Below, piece after piece: positions 51,684 to 60,240 of a stretch of DNA of 64,000 nucleotides. Each line of letters opens with the position of its first letter. Within the stretch, counting starts at the first letter, position 1. The DNA comes from DASUPK01 sp963695805 (lineage in GTDB: Bacteria > Actinomycetota > Thermoleophilia > Solirubrobacterales > 70-9): positions 1-64,000 of the forward strand of contig CAVOHV010000012.1 of the NCBI GenBank assembly GCA_963695805.1. Reading direction: 5' to 3'. The notes beneath the pieces were generated by a model that made no database searches, was not told where the DNA came from, and was given only the letters and a program-made list of their open reading frames with translations. A program made the translations under genes and the position numbers.

Positions 51684-52647
51684 AGCTCAGGTAGTCCGGG
51701 TACGGGATCGGCTCGGTGAAACGCGCGGCGGAGGCGATCATCGCCGCGTTGTCAGTGCAGAGCGCGACCGGGACGAGCTTGAGCCGCAGGCCCAGCTCGT
51801 CGCAGAGCCCCTGGGTGCGCGCGCGCAGCTCCGTGTTCGCCGCGACCCCACCGCCCAGCGCGATGGCCGGCCAGTCGCCGCTGCTAGCCGCGCGGCGCAG
51901 CTTTGCGACGAGCTGATCGACGATCGCCCGCTGGAACGAGCCGGCGAGGTCGGCCCGCCGACTCTCGGTCTCCTCCGACCCGAGATCGCGGACCTTGTAG
52001 ACCAGCGCCGTCTTCAATCCGCTGAAGCTGAAATCGAGGCCGCGTTCGCTCATCGCCACTGGGAAGTCGAACGCGTCTCGATCGCCTGCTTCGGCCGCCC
52101 TCTGGATCGCTGGTCCGCCTGGATAGCCGAGGCCAAGGAGCCGAGCGCCCTTGTCGAAGGCCTCTCCTGCCGCGTCGTCCAGGGTCTGACCGATCACCTC
52201 GAAGCCCGATGGATCCCGAACTCCCGCGAGCAGGGTGTGACCGCCGCTCGCGATCAGGCAGAGGAACGGCGGCTCGATCGGGTCGGGCTCCAGGTAGTTC
52301 GCCGCGACGTGACCGTGGAGGTGATCGACCGGCACCAGCGGCTTGCGGTGCGCCGCCGCCAGCGCCTTCGCCGTGCTCAGCCCGACCAGCAGCGCGCCGA
52401 TCAGCCCCGGGCCCTGGGTGACCGCGACCTGGTCGACTTCGGCGAGGCCCGTGCCGGCCTCCTCGAGCGCGGCAGACACCACGCTGTTGACCAGCTCGAG
52501 GTGGTGGCGCGAGGCGATCTCGGGAACGACTCCGCCGTAGCGCTCGTGGAACGCAGCCTGGGAGGAGACCACGTTCGAGAGGACCCGCGCCTCGTCGACG
52601 ACGGCGGCGCAGGTGTCATCACACGACGTTTCGAGAGCGAGGATCAA
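51643..52647 (-). CDS. tsaD: tRNA N6-threonylcarbamoyladenosine synthase subunit TsaD
   Basis: 334 aa from the TTG that overlaps the rimI stop (TTGA). Kae1/TsaD fold: LILALETSCDDTCAAVVDE, the iron-binding HHLELV (His pair), HLHGHVAANYL and SERGLDFSFSGLKTALVY. It transfers threonylcarbamoyl to A37 of ANN-decoding tRNAs together with TsaB and TsaE. The genes rimI and tsaB precede it in the same operon. Confidence 0.97.
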   Translation of the reverse strand: MILALETSCDDTCAAVVDEARVLSNVVSSQAAFHERYGGVVPEIASRHHLELVNSVVSAALEEAGTGLAEVDQVAVTQGPGLIGALLVGLSTAKALAAAHRKPLVPVDHLHGHVAANYLEPDPIEPPFLCLIASGGHTLLAGVRDPSGFEVIGQTLDDAAGEAFDKGARLLGLGYPGGPAIQRAAEAGDRDAFDFPVAMSERGLDFSFSGLKTALVYKVRDLGSEETESRRADLAGSFQRAIVDQLVAKLRRAASSGDWPAIALGGGVAANTELRARTQGLCDELGLRLKLVPVALCTDNAAMIASAARFTEPIPYPDYLSFDAFATGQAVRAA

Positions 52648-53150
52648 GCGATCGAGGCGCCCTCGGCAGCCTCGAGCCACATGATCAGGGCGTCCTCGCC
52701 GTTGTCGTGGTAGTAGCGGCGGCGGCGTCCGGCCGAACGGAAGCCGAAGCGGCGGTACATCTCGATCGCAGGGGAGTTCGAGACTCGGACCTCCAGGGTG
52801 AAACGGGCGCCCGGTCCCGCCTCCTCGAAGAGCTTCTCGATCAGCTCGGTCGCGATCCCACGCCGCCGGCGGTCCGGATGAACGGCGACGTTCATCAGAT
52901 GCCAGACGTCGTCGTAGCGGGCGCAGACGAGGTAGCCGGCCAGCCCATCGGCATCCTCCGCGGCCAGGCAGATGCCCGACGGCTTGGAGAGCTCGAGCAC
53001 GAACATCGCCAGCGACCAGGGAGTCGGGAAGGAGCGGCGCTCGATCGAGATGACCGAGGGCAGGTCGCCGTATCCAAGGCGCCGCAATCGAACCTCGCCC
53101 GGGTCACCCCCCGGGGACTCCACGATTTCGCTCACGCCATCTCTTTGCAT
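52644..53150 (-). CDS. rimI: Ribosomal-protein alanine N-acetyltransferase RimI
   Basis: 168 aa. GNAT motif A VAVHPDRRRRGIATELIEKL and RimI-type tail IEMYRRFGFRSAGRRRRYYH plus DALIMWL. It acetylates the N-terminus of ribosomal protein bS18 in other bacteria. The ATG at 53150 overlaps tsaB by 47 bases; a GTG at 53135 is an alternative start. The neighbouring tsaB and tsaD make this the usual t6A/RimI operon. Confidence 0.93.
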   Translation of the reverse strand: MQRDGVSEIVESPGGDPGEVRLRRLGYGDLPSVISIERRSFPTPWSLAMFVLELSKPSGICLAAEDADGLAGYLVCARYDDVWHLMNVAVHPDRRRRGIATELIEKLFEEAGPGARFTLEVRVSNSPAIEMYRRFGFRSAGRRRRYYHDNGEDALIMWLEAAEGASIA

Positions 53151-53808
53151 CGGGCGGTCTCAGATAAAGGGGTTCGATCTGGTCCGCGGGCGCCTCGACT
53201 GCCGCCTCCCCCACCGCACATACGTGCCGTGCGGCGACCCGGTGGACCGGATCCTCGGGCGGGGCTACCGTGGCGCCGGCGGCCTCCAGCTCTGCGGCGA
53301 ATCGTAGCGCTCCGTCTCCAGCCGCCAGGGGGGTTCGATCCAGCTCCCCGACTCGCGCGGCCAGCTCGTCCGGCCCCGCGACGAACGGCGCCCAGAGCTC
53401 GTCGCCGTCCCGGAAGAGCGCCGCAAAGACCTCGCCGCGGCGGGCATCGAACACAGGCAGCGCCAGTCCATCCTGGGCAGGGCCCTCGGAGATTCCGCGC
53501 GCGAGGGCCGCGAGCGATCCGACCGGCGCGAGGGGGAGGTCCTGGGCCTGGGCGAGCGCCCGGGCGGTCGCGATTCCGATCCGCAGCCCGGTGAACGAGC
53601 CCGGCCCGATGCCGACGGCGATCCGGTCGATCCGCGGCCAGCCGCCGACCGCCTCGACAGAGCGCTCGATCTCCACCAGCAGCAGCTCCGAGTGGCGCGG
53701 GCGCCCGTCGGGGCCCGGGTCCACGGAAACCTCATGCACGACCTGCCCGTCGGCGGTCGCGCCGACTACGGCGTGATCGGTCGCCGTGTCGACACCCAGC
53801 ACGATCAT
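53104..53808 (-). CDS. tsaB: t6A biosynthesis protein TsaB
   Basis: 234 aa. ASKHA-fold starts: MIVLGVDTATDHAVVGATA, the dimer helix SELLLVEIERSVEAVGG, IAVGIGPGSFTGLRIGIATA and LPVFDARRGEVFAALF. It scaffolds TsaD and TsaE. Usually tsaE precedes it directly; here about 1.6 kb of secreted-protein genes separate them. Confidence 0.95.
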   Translation of the reverse strand: MIVLGVDTATDHAVVGATADGQVVHEVSVDPGPDGRPRHSELLLVEIERSVEAVGGWPRIDRIAVGIGPGSFTGLRIGIATARALAQAQDLPLAPVGSLAALARGISEGPAQDGLALPVFDARRGEVFAALFRDGDELWAPFVAGPDELAARVGELDRTPLAAGDGALRFAAELEAAGATVAPPEDPVHRVAARHVCAVGEAAVEAPADQIEPLYLRPPDAKRWRERNRGVPGG

Positions 53809-53865
53809 CAGTAGGGTCCGTGCAGGCGCGACGCGCCCACGGATCCCGGGAGAAGGAGAGCGTCC

Positions 53866-54189
53866 ATGGAAGAGCAGTCCAGCAGGTCCCAGCCTGGCGC
53901 ACGGAGGGCTTGGAGCATCGCCGCCGTGCTCGCCATCGCGGTCTTCGGCGCAGGCGCCGGCGTCGCCGTGGCCGGCTGTGGCGGGGATGACAACAACAGC
54001 TCGGGGAACGTGAACAGCGCGATCGACAGCATCCAGTCGCAGGCGAGCAGCGTCCAGAGCCAGATCTCGAGCGTCTCGACCAACGTCGAGTCACAGGCGC
54101 AGAGCGTCAAGACGCAGGCGCAGAGCGTGAGTACTCAGGTGCAGAGCGTCAAGAGCCAGATCTCGACCGCGACCAACAGCGGGGGCTAG
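53866..54189 (+). CDS. Exported lipoprotein with Gln/Ser heptad repeats
   Basis: 107 aa. AGAAGGAGAGCGTCC gives a strong ribosome site. N-terminal signal (IAAVLAIAVFGAGAGVAVAG, then CGGDD lipobox). The rest repeats SxQSQxSS(V/I) units (QSQASSVQSQISSVSTNVES), a coiled-coil pattern like that of Lpp/SipB-type stalks. Plus strand, alone between tsaB and a minus-strand secreted gene. Confidence 0.75.
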   Translation: MEEQSSRSQPGARRAWSIAAVLAIAVFGAGAGVAVAGCGGDDNNSSGNVNSAIDSIQSQASSVQSQISSVSTNVESQAQSVKTQAQSVSTQVQSVKSQISTATNSGG

Positions 54190-54225
54190 GGCTACTAGCC
54201 GCAGCCCCCTCACGCTCGGTCGGGC

Positions 54226-54984
54226 TCAGCCCGATCCGGGGGTGAATGAGACGAGGTGATCCTCCTCGGCCTGGGCCGCGGGCGCGCCGGCGACCTGTTG
54301 CTCCTTGACCGTGCCGATGCCCTGGACGTAGTACTTGTGATCCACGGTCCCGGGCTCGAGCGGCGTTTTCTCCTGGGTCAGCATCGCGTTCTGGGATGAG
54401 ACGGCCGGGGTGCTGATGCTCGTTGCCATGCTCAGGATCCGGAACCGGTCCTCGGCCTGGCCCTTGAACGATTCCTGCTGGAAGGACTGACCGACGGCGG
54501 GATGCGTCGGCATGAAGATGCCGCCCTTCGCGCCGTCGCGTCCGTTCAGGAAGGACCCCTCGGTGCTTGTCACCTTGCCCTGTGCGTTCAACTCGGCGGT
54601 GTTCTCGCCCAGGTACCACACGGTGCCCTTCTTGTCCTGGGCGTACCAATCGGTCGTCCGCTCGGCAAGGACGCCGTTCAGGAAGAGGCGGTCGGCCACC
54701 GGGAGCGCCCGAATCCCGGCGATCATCTTGGTCTTCCCGGTCACTGTCATCACGTCCCGCGCCGCCTTGCCGTCCTTCTGGCCCTCGTAGACGTAGACGG
54801 AGCCGCGCGCCAGCGGGAACCAAGGATTGGTGACGCGAGTTGAGTTCTGTCCGAAATGGGACGCCTTCGGGGTGGGCAGCCGCTTGGCGGCATTCGCCCC
54901 CGGTGTCAGGGCGCCGGCTGCCACCACTGCGGCCAGTGCCAGCGTCGCAGCGAGCCCGATCGTTCTCTTTCTCATCGAAATCAT
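54226..54984 (-). CDS. Secreted protein, unknown beta-rich domain
   Basis: 252 aa with AAGGAGG seven bases before the ATG. Cleavable signal (LALAAVVAAGALTPGANA). Mature domain: FPLARGSVYVYEGQKDGKAA, TDWYAQDKKGTVWYLGENTA, MPTHPAVGQSFQQESFKGQA, ending YYVQGIGTVKEQQVAGAPAA. The family is frequent in Actinobacteria as an exported protein; function unknown. A decayed copy of its C-terminal third lies just upstream at 55101-55340. Confidence 0.82.
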   Translation of the reverse strand: MISMRKRTIGLAATLALAAVVAAGALTPGANAAKRLPTPKASHFGQNSTRVTNPWFPLARGSVYVYEGQKDGKAARDVMTVTGKTKMIAGIRALPVADRLFLNGVLAERTTDWYAQDKKGTVWYLGENTAELNAQGKVTSTEGSFLNGRDGAKGGIFMPTHPAVGQSFQQESFKGQAEDRFRILSMATSISTPAVSSQNAMLTQEKTPLEPGTVDHKYYVQGIGTVKEQQVAGAPAAQAEEDHLVSFTPGSG

Positions 54985-55100
54985 CGTTGGGGCCTCCTTG
55001 GGAATGATCCGATCGGGGGCAACGCTAGGCCGCGCGGATGAACGGCCGATGAGAGCGCGGGCTGCAGCCACAGGACCGCAGCCCCGCCGCCCGAATCGAG

Positions 55101-55340
55101 TTAGCCCGCGTGGAAGGAGACCAGCTGGATCTGCTCGGCCTGGCCGGGCGCCGCTCCGGCGACCTGCTGTTCCTTGACCGGGCCAATGCCCTGGACGTAG
55201 TACTTCTGAACCACGTTCTGGGGCTCCAGCGGCGTGGTCTCCTCGGTCAGCATCGCGTTCTTCGCGGCGATCACCGGCGTCGCGACGCTCGTAGCCAGGC
55301 TGAGGATCCGGAAGCGGTCCTCGGCGTGACCCTTGTATCG
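55101..55340 (-). pseudogene. Truncated duplicate of the secreted protein gene
   Basis: Reads YKGHAEDRFRILSLATSVAT, AAKNAMLTEETTPLEPQNVV and YYVQGIGPVKEQQVAGA, paralleling the last third of the gene at 54226-54984 almost residue for residue. No signal peptide or N-terminal two thirds; sequence upstream of ~55340 is unrelated. A tandem duplication followed by deletion explains it. Confidence 0.8.
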
Positions 55341-55413
55341 CGAGGGACCGTAGGAGGGTCGGATGAGCGGTCGATGACGAGGAGATGATCGGCGGATGAA
55401 CAGCCGGGTGGGG

Positions 55414-55818
55414 TCAGAATTCGATTTGGCGCTCATCTCCTCCAGCGTGCCGGAGCTCGACGCGGCGGGTGATCCGCTCAAGCCAGGGCTCGGCGGCACG
55501 CGGCCACTCGATGAAGGAGACGGCCTCCGCGGTTACGTAGTCGTCGAGCAGGGCCGGGTCCTCCTGGTCGAGCTCGGCGAGGCGGTAGAGGTCGAGGTGC
55601 GACACCGGCACGCGGCCCCCGTAGGTGTGCCCGATGGTGAACGTGGGCGAGGTGACCGGCTCGGTGACCCCGAGCGCCCTGGCGGCACCGCGGATCAGGG
55701 TGGTCTTGCCGGCCCCCAGGTCACCGCTCACCAGCACGACGTCACCCGGGCCGAGCTCGGCCGCGAGCCTTTCACCGAGCGCTTCGGTCTCGGAGGCGCT
55801 GCGCGTCCTCGCGATCAC
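55414..55818 (-). CDS. tsaE: t6A biosynthesis ATPase TsaE
   Basis: 134 aa. P-loop SGDLGAGKTTLIRGAARAL, switch region VTSPTFTIGHTYGG, Asp box HLDLYRLAE and EAVSFIEWPRAAEPWLERI. It hydrolyses ATP to turn over the TsaBD complex. It is separated from tsaB by the secreted-protein block, but all four t6A/RimI genes lie on the same strand. Confidence 0.95.
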   Translation of the reverse strand: MIARTRSASETEALGERLAAELGPGDVVLVSGDLGAGKTTLIRGAARALGVTEPVTSPTFTIGHTYGGRVPVSHLDLYRLAELDQEDPALLDDYVTAEAVSFIEWPRAAEPWLERITRRVELRHAGGDERQIEF

Positions 55819-55841
55819 GCTCGCAGCGTAATCACGCCGGC

Positions 55842-56495
55842 TCAGCCGCCGAAGAGGCCCATCTGGTCCGGCTCCAGCTCGGGGTCGCTCACGAGCGGCT
55901 CCGGTTCAGGCAACGGTTGCTCGAGCAGCTCGGGGATCAGCCCGAAGTCTTCGCGCAGCTGCTCGGCGACCCGCGGGGTCCGCAGGCCTGCGGCGGGATG
56001 GAAGAGGGGCAGCATGAACACCCAGCGGCCGCCGATCAGGTGCTCCTGCGGTGTGCCGCGCACCCTGGTGATCCCGGTTGGATTGGCGGTCAGCAGCTTG
56101 GTGGAGAAGTTGCCGAGGGTGCAGATCACCCGTGGCTGGATCAGCTCGACCTGCTTCTCGAGGTACGGCCGGCAGGAATCGATCTCCTCCGGCTGGGGAT
56201 CGCGGTTTCCCGGAGGCCGGCATTTGAGGACATTCGCAATGAAGACGTCCTCACGGTTCAGCCCGATCCCCTCGAGCAGGTCGGTGAGGAAGGCACCTGC
56301 ACGCCCCACGAACGGCAGGCCCTGGCGATCCTCCTCGGCACCCGGCGCCTCCCCGACGAACATCAGGTCGGCATCGGCATTGCCGGACCCGAAGACCACC
56401 CGGTTTCGCGTCTCCGACAGCGGGCAGCGCTCGCAGACCGAGGCCCGGTTGTAGACCTCGACAAGCGCCTCGCGGCGCGAGTCGGCGTCGCTCAT
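55842..56495 (-). CDS. Uracil-DNA glycosylase, type 4/5 Fe-S family
   Basis: 217 aa from the ATG that overlaps the FmdB stop by four bases. VCERCPLSETRNRVVFGSGN, LMFVGEAPGAEEDRQGLPFV, VLKCRPPGNRDPQPEEIDSC, VICTLGNFSTKLLT and LPLFHPAAGLR are the family's Fe-S cysteines and active-site loops. It removes uracil from deaminated DNA. The acidic Pro/Glu/Leu tail ending QMGLFGG resembles sliding-clamp binding tails. Confidence 0.95.
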   Translation of the reverse strand: MSDADSRREALVEVYNRASVCERCPLSETRNRVVFGSGNADADLMFVGEAPGAEEDRQGLPFVGRAGAFLTDLLEGIGLNREDVFIANVLKCRPPGNRDPQPEEIDSCRPYLEKQVELIQPRVICTLGNFSTKLLTANPTGITRVRGTPQEHLIGGRWVFMLPLFHPAAGLRTPRVAEQLREDFGLIPELLEQPLPEPEPLVSDPELEPDQMGLFGG

Positions 56496-56779
56496 GAGCC
56501 CTGTCGCCGCCGGGCGGCCGATCGCTCGGCGGCGCGCTGCCGCTTGAAGCGCTCCTTGGCGCCGCCCCGATCGACGCCGCGCTTGCTCTCCAGGCGGCGC
56601 TGTTGATTGGGCGTCATCTGCCGCTGCGGCGGCGCGTATGAGGTCGAGAGCTGGCGCTCGACCTCCGCCGAGCCGCACTCCGGGCAGGCGACGTCCGCGG
56701 TCTCTCGGCCAACGTGGGATCCCACCAGCTCCTCGAAGCGGTGACCGCACGACTCGCAGACGAACTCGTAGATCGGCAC
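56492..56779 (-). CDS. FmdB-type zinc-ribbon protein
   Basis: 95 aa from a GTG. N-terminal zinc ribbon PIYEFVCESCGHRFEELVGS ... CPECGSAEVERQLS, two CxxC knuckles, then a basic tail (ERFKRQRAAERSAARRRQGS). FmdB proteins are putative regulators, often short, with this basic tail. Two adjacent GTG codons (56779 and 56782) could start it. Coupled to the glycosylase gene downstream. Confidence 0.88.
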   Translation of the reverse strand: MPIYEFVCESCGHRFEELVGSHVGRETADVACPECGSAEVERQLSTSYAPPQRQMTPNQQRRLESKRGVDRGGAKERFKRQRAAERSAARRRQGS

Positions 56780-57044
56780 CACGTTGATGGTAGTTCGGGC
56801 CCCCGACCATCCGGGCACGGTTTCCGCTCGCAAATAGCGCCGAACGTCCCGGAGTGTGCGCTGTGCGGGGGGTTCCGGGACGTTCGCGGGATTTGAACTG
56901 GCTGGGTGGCCAGGAACGCTCTCTATACTTCGCCGCGGGCCGCGACCGAACTGGCGCGGACCTGAACCTCTCCAACTCGTCCTAACTAAGAGCCGTCTGG
57001 TATCTCCGATGCGGGAACTGGAACGGGATGACCTCCCCTCCCCC

Positions 57045-57797
57045 ATGAGCACGCCACTGACCGTGGTCGGTCGCGGACGCGTGGGCCGGTCGCTTGCCGC
57101 CGCCGCTGAGCGGGCGGGGATCGAGGTCCGTCTCGTGCCGAACGAGGACCTCGAAGCCATTACCCGCGGAGCCGCCGTCCTGCTCTGCGTGCCAGACGCA
57201 GCGATCGCTGCGGTCGCGCAGCAGCACGCACCCACTAAGCCGTCTCTCGTCGGCCATGTCAGCGGAGCGACCACGCTCGATGCCCTGGCCGCTGCGACCG
57301 AACATGGCGCCGCCACCTTCTCGCTTCATCCCCTCCAGACCTTCGCGCACGGCGAAACGCCCGTTGAGGGAACCCCGGCCGCAATCGTCGGCTCCACCCA
57401 GGAGTCACTCTTCTACGCCCGCTCACTGGCGGAGGCACTCGAGATGCGGCCGTTCGAGGTGCCCGAGGAGAAGCGAGCGGCGTACCACGCGGCCGCCGCG
57501 ATGGCCTCAAATCTGCTCGTCGCGCTCGAGGAATCCGCGGCCGATGTGCTCACCCGGATCGGAGTCGAGGACGCGCGCGAACTGCTCGCACCGATCGTCC
57601 TGCGAACGGCGTCGAACTGGGCCGAGCGCGGCCCAGCCGCCCTCACCGGTCCGATCGCCCGCGGGGACCACGCCACGGTTCAGCGCCATCGCGTCGCCCT
57701 TGCCGAGACCGCGCCCGAGCTCGTCCGCCTCTACGACGCGCTGGCGATGCGGGCGGAGGCCATGGCCTGGGAATCCGTGCATGGGGTGTCCTCATGA
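57045..57797 (+). CDS. DUF2520 Rossmann protein (ketopantoate-reductase-like)
   Basis: 250 aa from MSTPLTVVG; an ATG at 57009 would add 12 residues. Rossmann core VVGRGRVGRSLAAAAERAGI, CVPDAAIAAVAQ, the family block HVSGATTLDALAA...SLHPLQTF, and the C-terminal helical domain (AAYHAAAAMASNLLVALEES). This family is regularly located next to panC and is a candidate alternative ketopantoate reductase. The stop overlaps panC by four bases. A TATACT box lies at 56924. Confidence 0.9.
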   Translation: MSTPLTVVGRGRVGRSLAAAAERAGIEVRLVPNEDLEAITRGAAVLLCVPDAAIAAVAQQHAPTKPSLVGHVSGATTLDALAAATEHGAATFSLHPLQTFAHGETPVEGTPAAIVGSTQESLFYARSLAEALEMRPFEVPEEKRAAYHAAAAMASNLLVALEESAADVLTRIGVEDARELLAPIVLRTASNWAERGPAALTGPIARGDHATVQRHRVALAETAPELVRLYDALAMRAEAMAWESVHGVSS

Positions 57798-58668
57798 AGA
57801 TCCTCCGCTCCAGGGCCGAGCTGCGAGAGGCCCTCGCGGGGCCGCGCCGCCGGGACAGGCTGATCGGGCTGGTGCCGACCATGGGCTACTTCCACGACGG
57901 CCATCTCTCGCTCATGCGCCGCGCGCGTGAGGACTGCGACATCGTGGTCGTCAGCCTCTTCGTCAACCCGACCCAGTTCGGCGATGGCGAGGACCTCGAC
58001 TCCTATCCGCGAGACGAGAATCGCGACGCGGAGCTCGCTGCGCGGGAGGGCGTCGACCTGCTCTGGATCCCCGATATCGAGCACATGTACCCGGAGGGCT
58101 TCGCCACCACGGTCGAGGTGGCAGGTGAGCTCACGGACGTACTGGAGGGCGATCCGGAGCAGCGCGGCTCCTCCCACTTCGACGGCGTCACAACCGTGGT
58201 CGCCAAGCTCTTGAACTCGGTCCAGCCGGACGTCGCCTACTTCGGCCGGAAAGACGTCCAGCAGGCGGTGGTGATCAAGCGGATGGTGCGCGACCTGGAC
58301 TTCCCAGTACGGATCGAGGTGCTGCCGACGGTTCGGGAGGAGGACGGGCTCGCCCTGAGCTCGCGCAACGCATACCTGGACCCCGAGCAGCGCGAACGCG
58401 CAGCCGCGATCTCGCGCGCGCTGCGGGCCGCCGAGCGGGCGGCGGAGGAGGGCGAGACCTCGACCGGCGCCCTGGTCGAGCTCGCCCGGAATGAGCTTCG
58501 GAATGCCGGCATCGAGCCGGAGTATGTGGAGGCGCGCTCGGCCGAGGACCTCTCGCCTGTCGCAGAGATGAACGGCGGCCCGTGCTCGTGGCGATCGCCG
58601 CGCGGGTCGGCAGGGCCCGCCTCATCGACAACGTCCTAATCGCTCCCCCAAAGACAACGGAGGCCTGA
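57794..58668 (+). CDS. panC: Pantoate--beta-alanine ligase, 3' end frameshifted
   Basis: Standard PanC: IGLVPTMGYFHDGHLSLMRR (HIGH-type), FVNPTQFGDGEDLDSYPRD, VAYFGRKDVQQAVVIKRMVR, EEDGLALSSRNAYLDPEQRE. As read, the frame leaves the family after LSPVAEMNG and stops at 58639. Inserting one base near 58574 restores RPVLVAIAARVGRARLID and a stop at 58668, where the next ORF begins. Because panC is a housekeeping gene this is most simply an assembly indel. It ligates pantoate and beta-alanine to pantothenate. Confidence 0.93.
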
Positions 58669-58736
58669 TGAACCGCGACAGCAACCCGACAGTCCTGTTC
58701 GGCGGAGTCAGCCGGGAGCAGGAGGCGCTGCTGTGA
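58668..58736 (+). CDS. 22-codon micro-ORF between panC and panB
   Basis: Begins with an ATG sharing a base with the restored panC stop (TGATG) and ends in TGA overlapping the panB GTG by three bases. It reads MNRDSNPTVLFGGVSREQEA then LL. The DNA near its end (GGGAGCAGGAGGCGCTGCT) doubles as the panB ribosome site. It may be a coupling ORF rather than a protein with its own role. Confidence 0.45.
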   Translation: MNRDSNPTVLFGGVSREQEALL

Positions 58737-59656
58737 GCACCCAGCCACCCAACAAGCCCACGCCCGACGAGCGCAGCCCCATGACCCTGCCGCGGCTCAC
58801 GGAGATGAAGCACAACAGGGAGCCGATCGTGATGGTCACGGCCTACGACTACCCATCCGCCCAGATCGTCGACGAAGCGGGAGTCGACATCGTTCTGGTC
58901 GGGGACACCGCCGCGATGGTCGTCCTCGGCTACGACGCGACCACGCCGGTCGGCATGGAGGAGATGCTGATGATGGCGGGTGCGGTTCGCCGCGGCCTCG
59001 AGCATCCGCTGCTGGTCGGCGACATGCCATTCGGCTCCTACGAGGGGTCGAACGAGCAGGCGATCGAGAACGCCCAGCGATTCGTCAAGGAGGCCGGCTG
59101 CGCCGGGGTGAAGCTGGAACGCGGAGGCCCTTCCGTCGACCGGGCCCGGGCGATCATTCGCGCCGGGATCCCGGTGATGGGGCACGTCGGGCTCACCCCG
59201 CAGACGGCCACGGCGCTCGGCGGCTTCAAGGCCCAGGGGCGTACCGCGGAGACCGCGGCGAAGCTGACGGAGGAAGCGCTCGCCCTGCAGGCCGTCGGCT
59301 GCTTCGCGATCGTCTTCGAGGCGATCCCGGCAGCGGTCACGGAGGCGCTCGTCCCGAAGCTCGAGATCCCGGTGATCGGGATCGGTGCCGGGCCGGCGAC
59401 CGACGGGCAGGTGCTCGTCCTGCACGACCTGCTCGGCGTCTACGCCGGCCACCAGCCGAAGTTCGTGAAGCGATTCGCCAACCTCCGGGAGGAGTCGCTG
59501 AAGGGCGTGCGGACCTACACCGAGGAGGTCCGCGCCCGGCGCTTCCCCGACGAGAACGAGCACACCTACTCGATCCCTCAGGAGGAGCTCGAGGAGTTCG
59601 CCCGCTACCTCGAGGAGGAAGCGCTGGTGGGCACCGACACCCCCTGGGACTGGTAG
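58733..59656 (+). CDS. panB: 3-methyl-2-oxobutanoate hydroxymethyltransferase
   Basis: 307 aa from a GTG with AGGAGG. PanB blocks: PIVMVTAYDYPSAQIVDEAG, DIVLVGDTAAMVVLGY (metal Asp), LLVGDMPFGSY, GCAGVKLERGG, MGHVGLTPQTATALGGFKAQ, IPVIGIGAGPATDGQVLVLH, FVKRFANL. It makes ketopantoate from ketoisovalerate. The last 17 codons overlap the PAP2 gene on the other strand. Confidence 0.97.
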   Translation: MSTQPPNKPTPDERSPMTLPRLTEMKHNREPIVMVTAYDYPSAQIVDEAGVDIVLVGDTAAMVVLGYDATTPVGMEEMLMMAGAVRRGLEHPLLVGDMPFGSYEGSNEQAIENAQRFVKEAGCAGVKLERGGPSVDRARAIIRAGIPVMGHVGLTPQTATALGGFKAQGRTAETAAKLTEEALALQAVGCFAIVFEAIPAAVTEALVPKLEIPVIGIGAGPATDGQVLVLHDLLGVYAGHQPKFVKRFANLREESLKGVRTYTEEVRARRFPDENEHTYSIPQEELEEFARYLEEEALVGTDTPWDW

Positions 59657-60240
59657 CGGCCTCCATCCGCGGGGCGCGCGCATTCAGCCCGATCGATGCA
59701 TGCACCGGTCAGCTCGCCGAGTGCCACACCGGCCAGCGCTCCCGCGATGACATCGAGCGGGTAGTGCACTCCGGTCTGGACGCGGGAATAGCCGACCACG
59801 GCCGCGAGCGCATAGAGCGGGGGTCCGGCCCAGCCGAGCTCCCGGCCCACGCCAGTCGCGAACGCAAAGGCAGCAGCCGTATGGCCCGATGGAAACGACC
59901 GAGTCGTCGGCATCCTGACCCGCGGTCGTCCGACCGCGAACAACCCCTGGCGGTCCGGTCGCCGCCGTCGCACGAGCGGCTTGAAGGCGAGGTTGACGAC
60001 CGCCGAGGTGACGCCGACCGAGGCCATGCCGCGCGCCGCCGCCCGCGTGCCGTCCCGACCCCCTGCAAGTGCGAGCGCAAGGGCGAGCCCTATCGAGATC
60101 TTCGAGTGATTCGCGGCCTGGGAGAGCCGGGCGAGCGCGACGTCCAACGCCGGCGTGCGGGTGTCCGCCACCGCGCGGTAGATCGCCAGGTCGAGGCGCC
60201 TGGCCTCGGCCAGAGCGCCCCCGGCCCTGCCGGATCTCAC
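59605..60240 (-). CDS. PAP2-superfamily membrane phosphatase
   Basis: 211 aa. Phosphatase motifs KPLVRRRRP, RSFPSGHTAAAFAF and SRVQTGVHYPLDV, in order, in about five hydrophobic helices. It likely dephosphorylates undecaprenyl diphosphate or phosphatidate-type lipids at the outer face. The ATG overlaps the amphi-Trp stop by four bases, and a diacylglycerol-kinase-like gene precedes, so the trio may act on lipid phosphates. Confidence 0.9.
   Translation of the reverse strand: MRSGRAGGALAEARRLDLAIYRAVADTRTPALDVALARLSQAANHSKISIGLALALALAGGRDGTRAAARGMASVGVTSAVVNLAFKPLVRRRRPDRQGLFAVGRPRVRMPTTRSFPSGHTAAAFAFATGVGRELGWAGPPLYALAAVVGYSRVQTGVHYPLDVIAGALAGVALGELTGACIDRAECARPADGGRYQSQGVSVPTSASSSR

Noticed and set aside
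56893..56929. Full sigma70 promoter (TTGAAC ... TATACT) before DUF2520-panC
   Set aside because: The boxes are 25 bases apart, too far; only the TATACT box is plausible.
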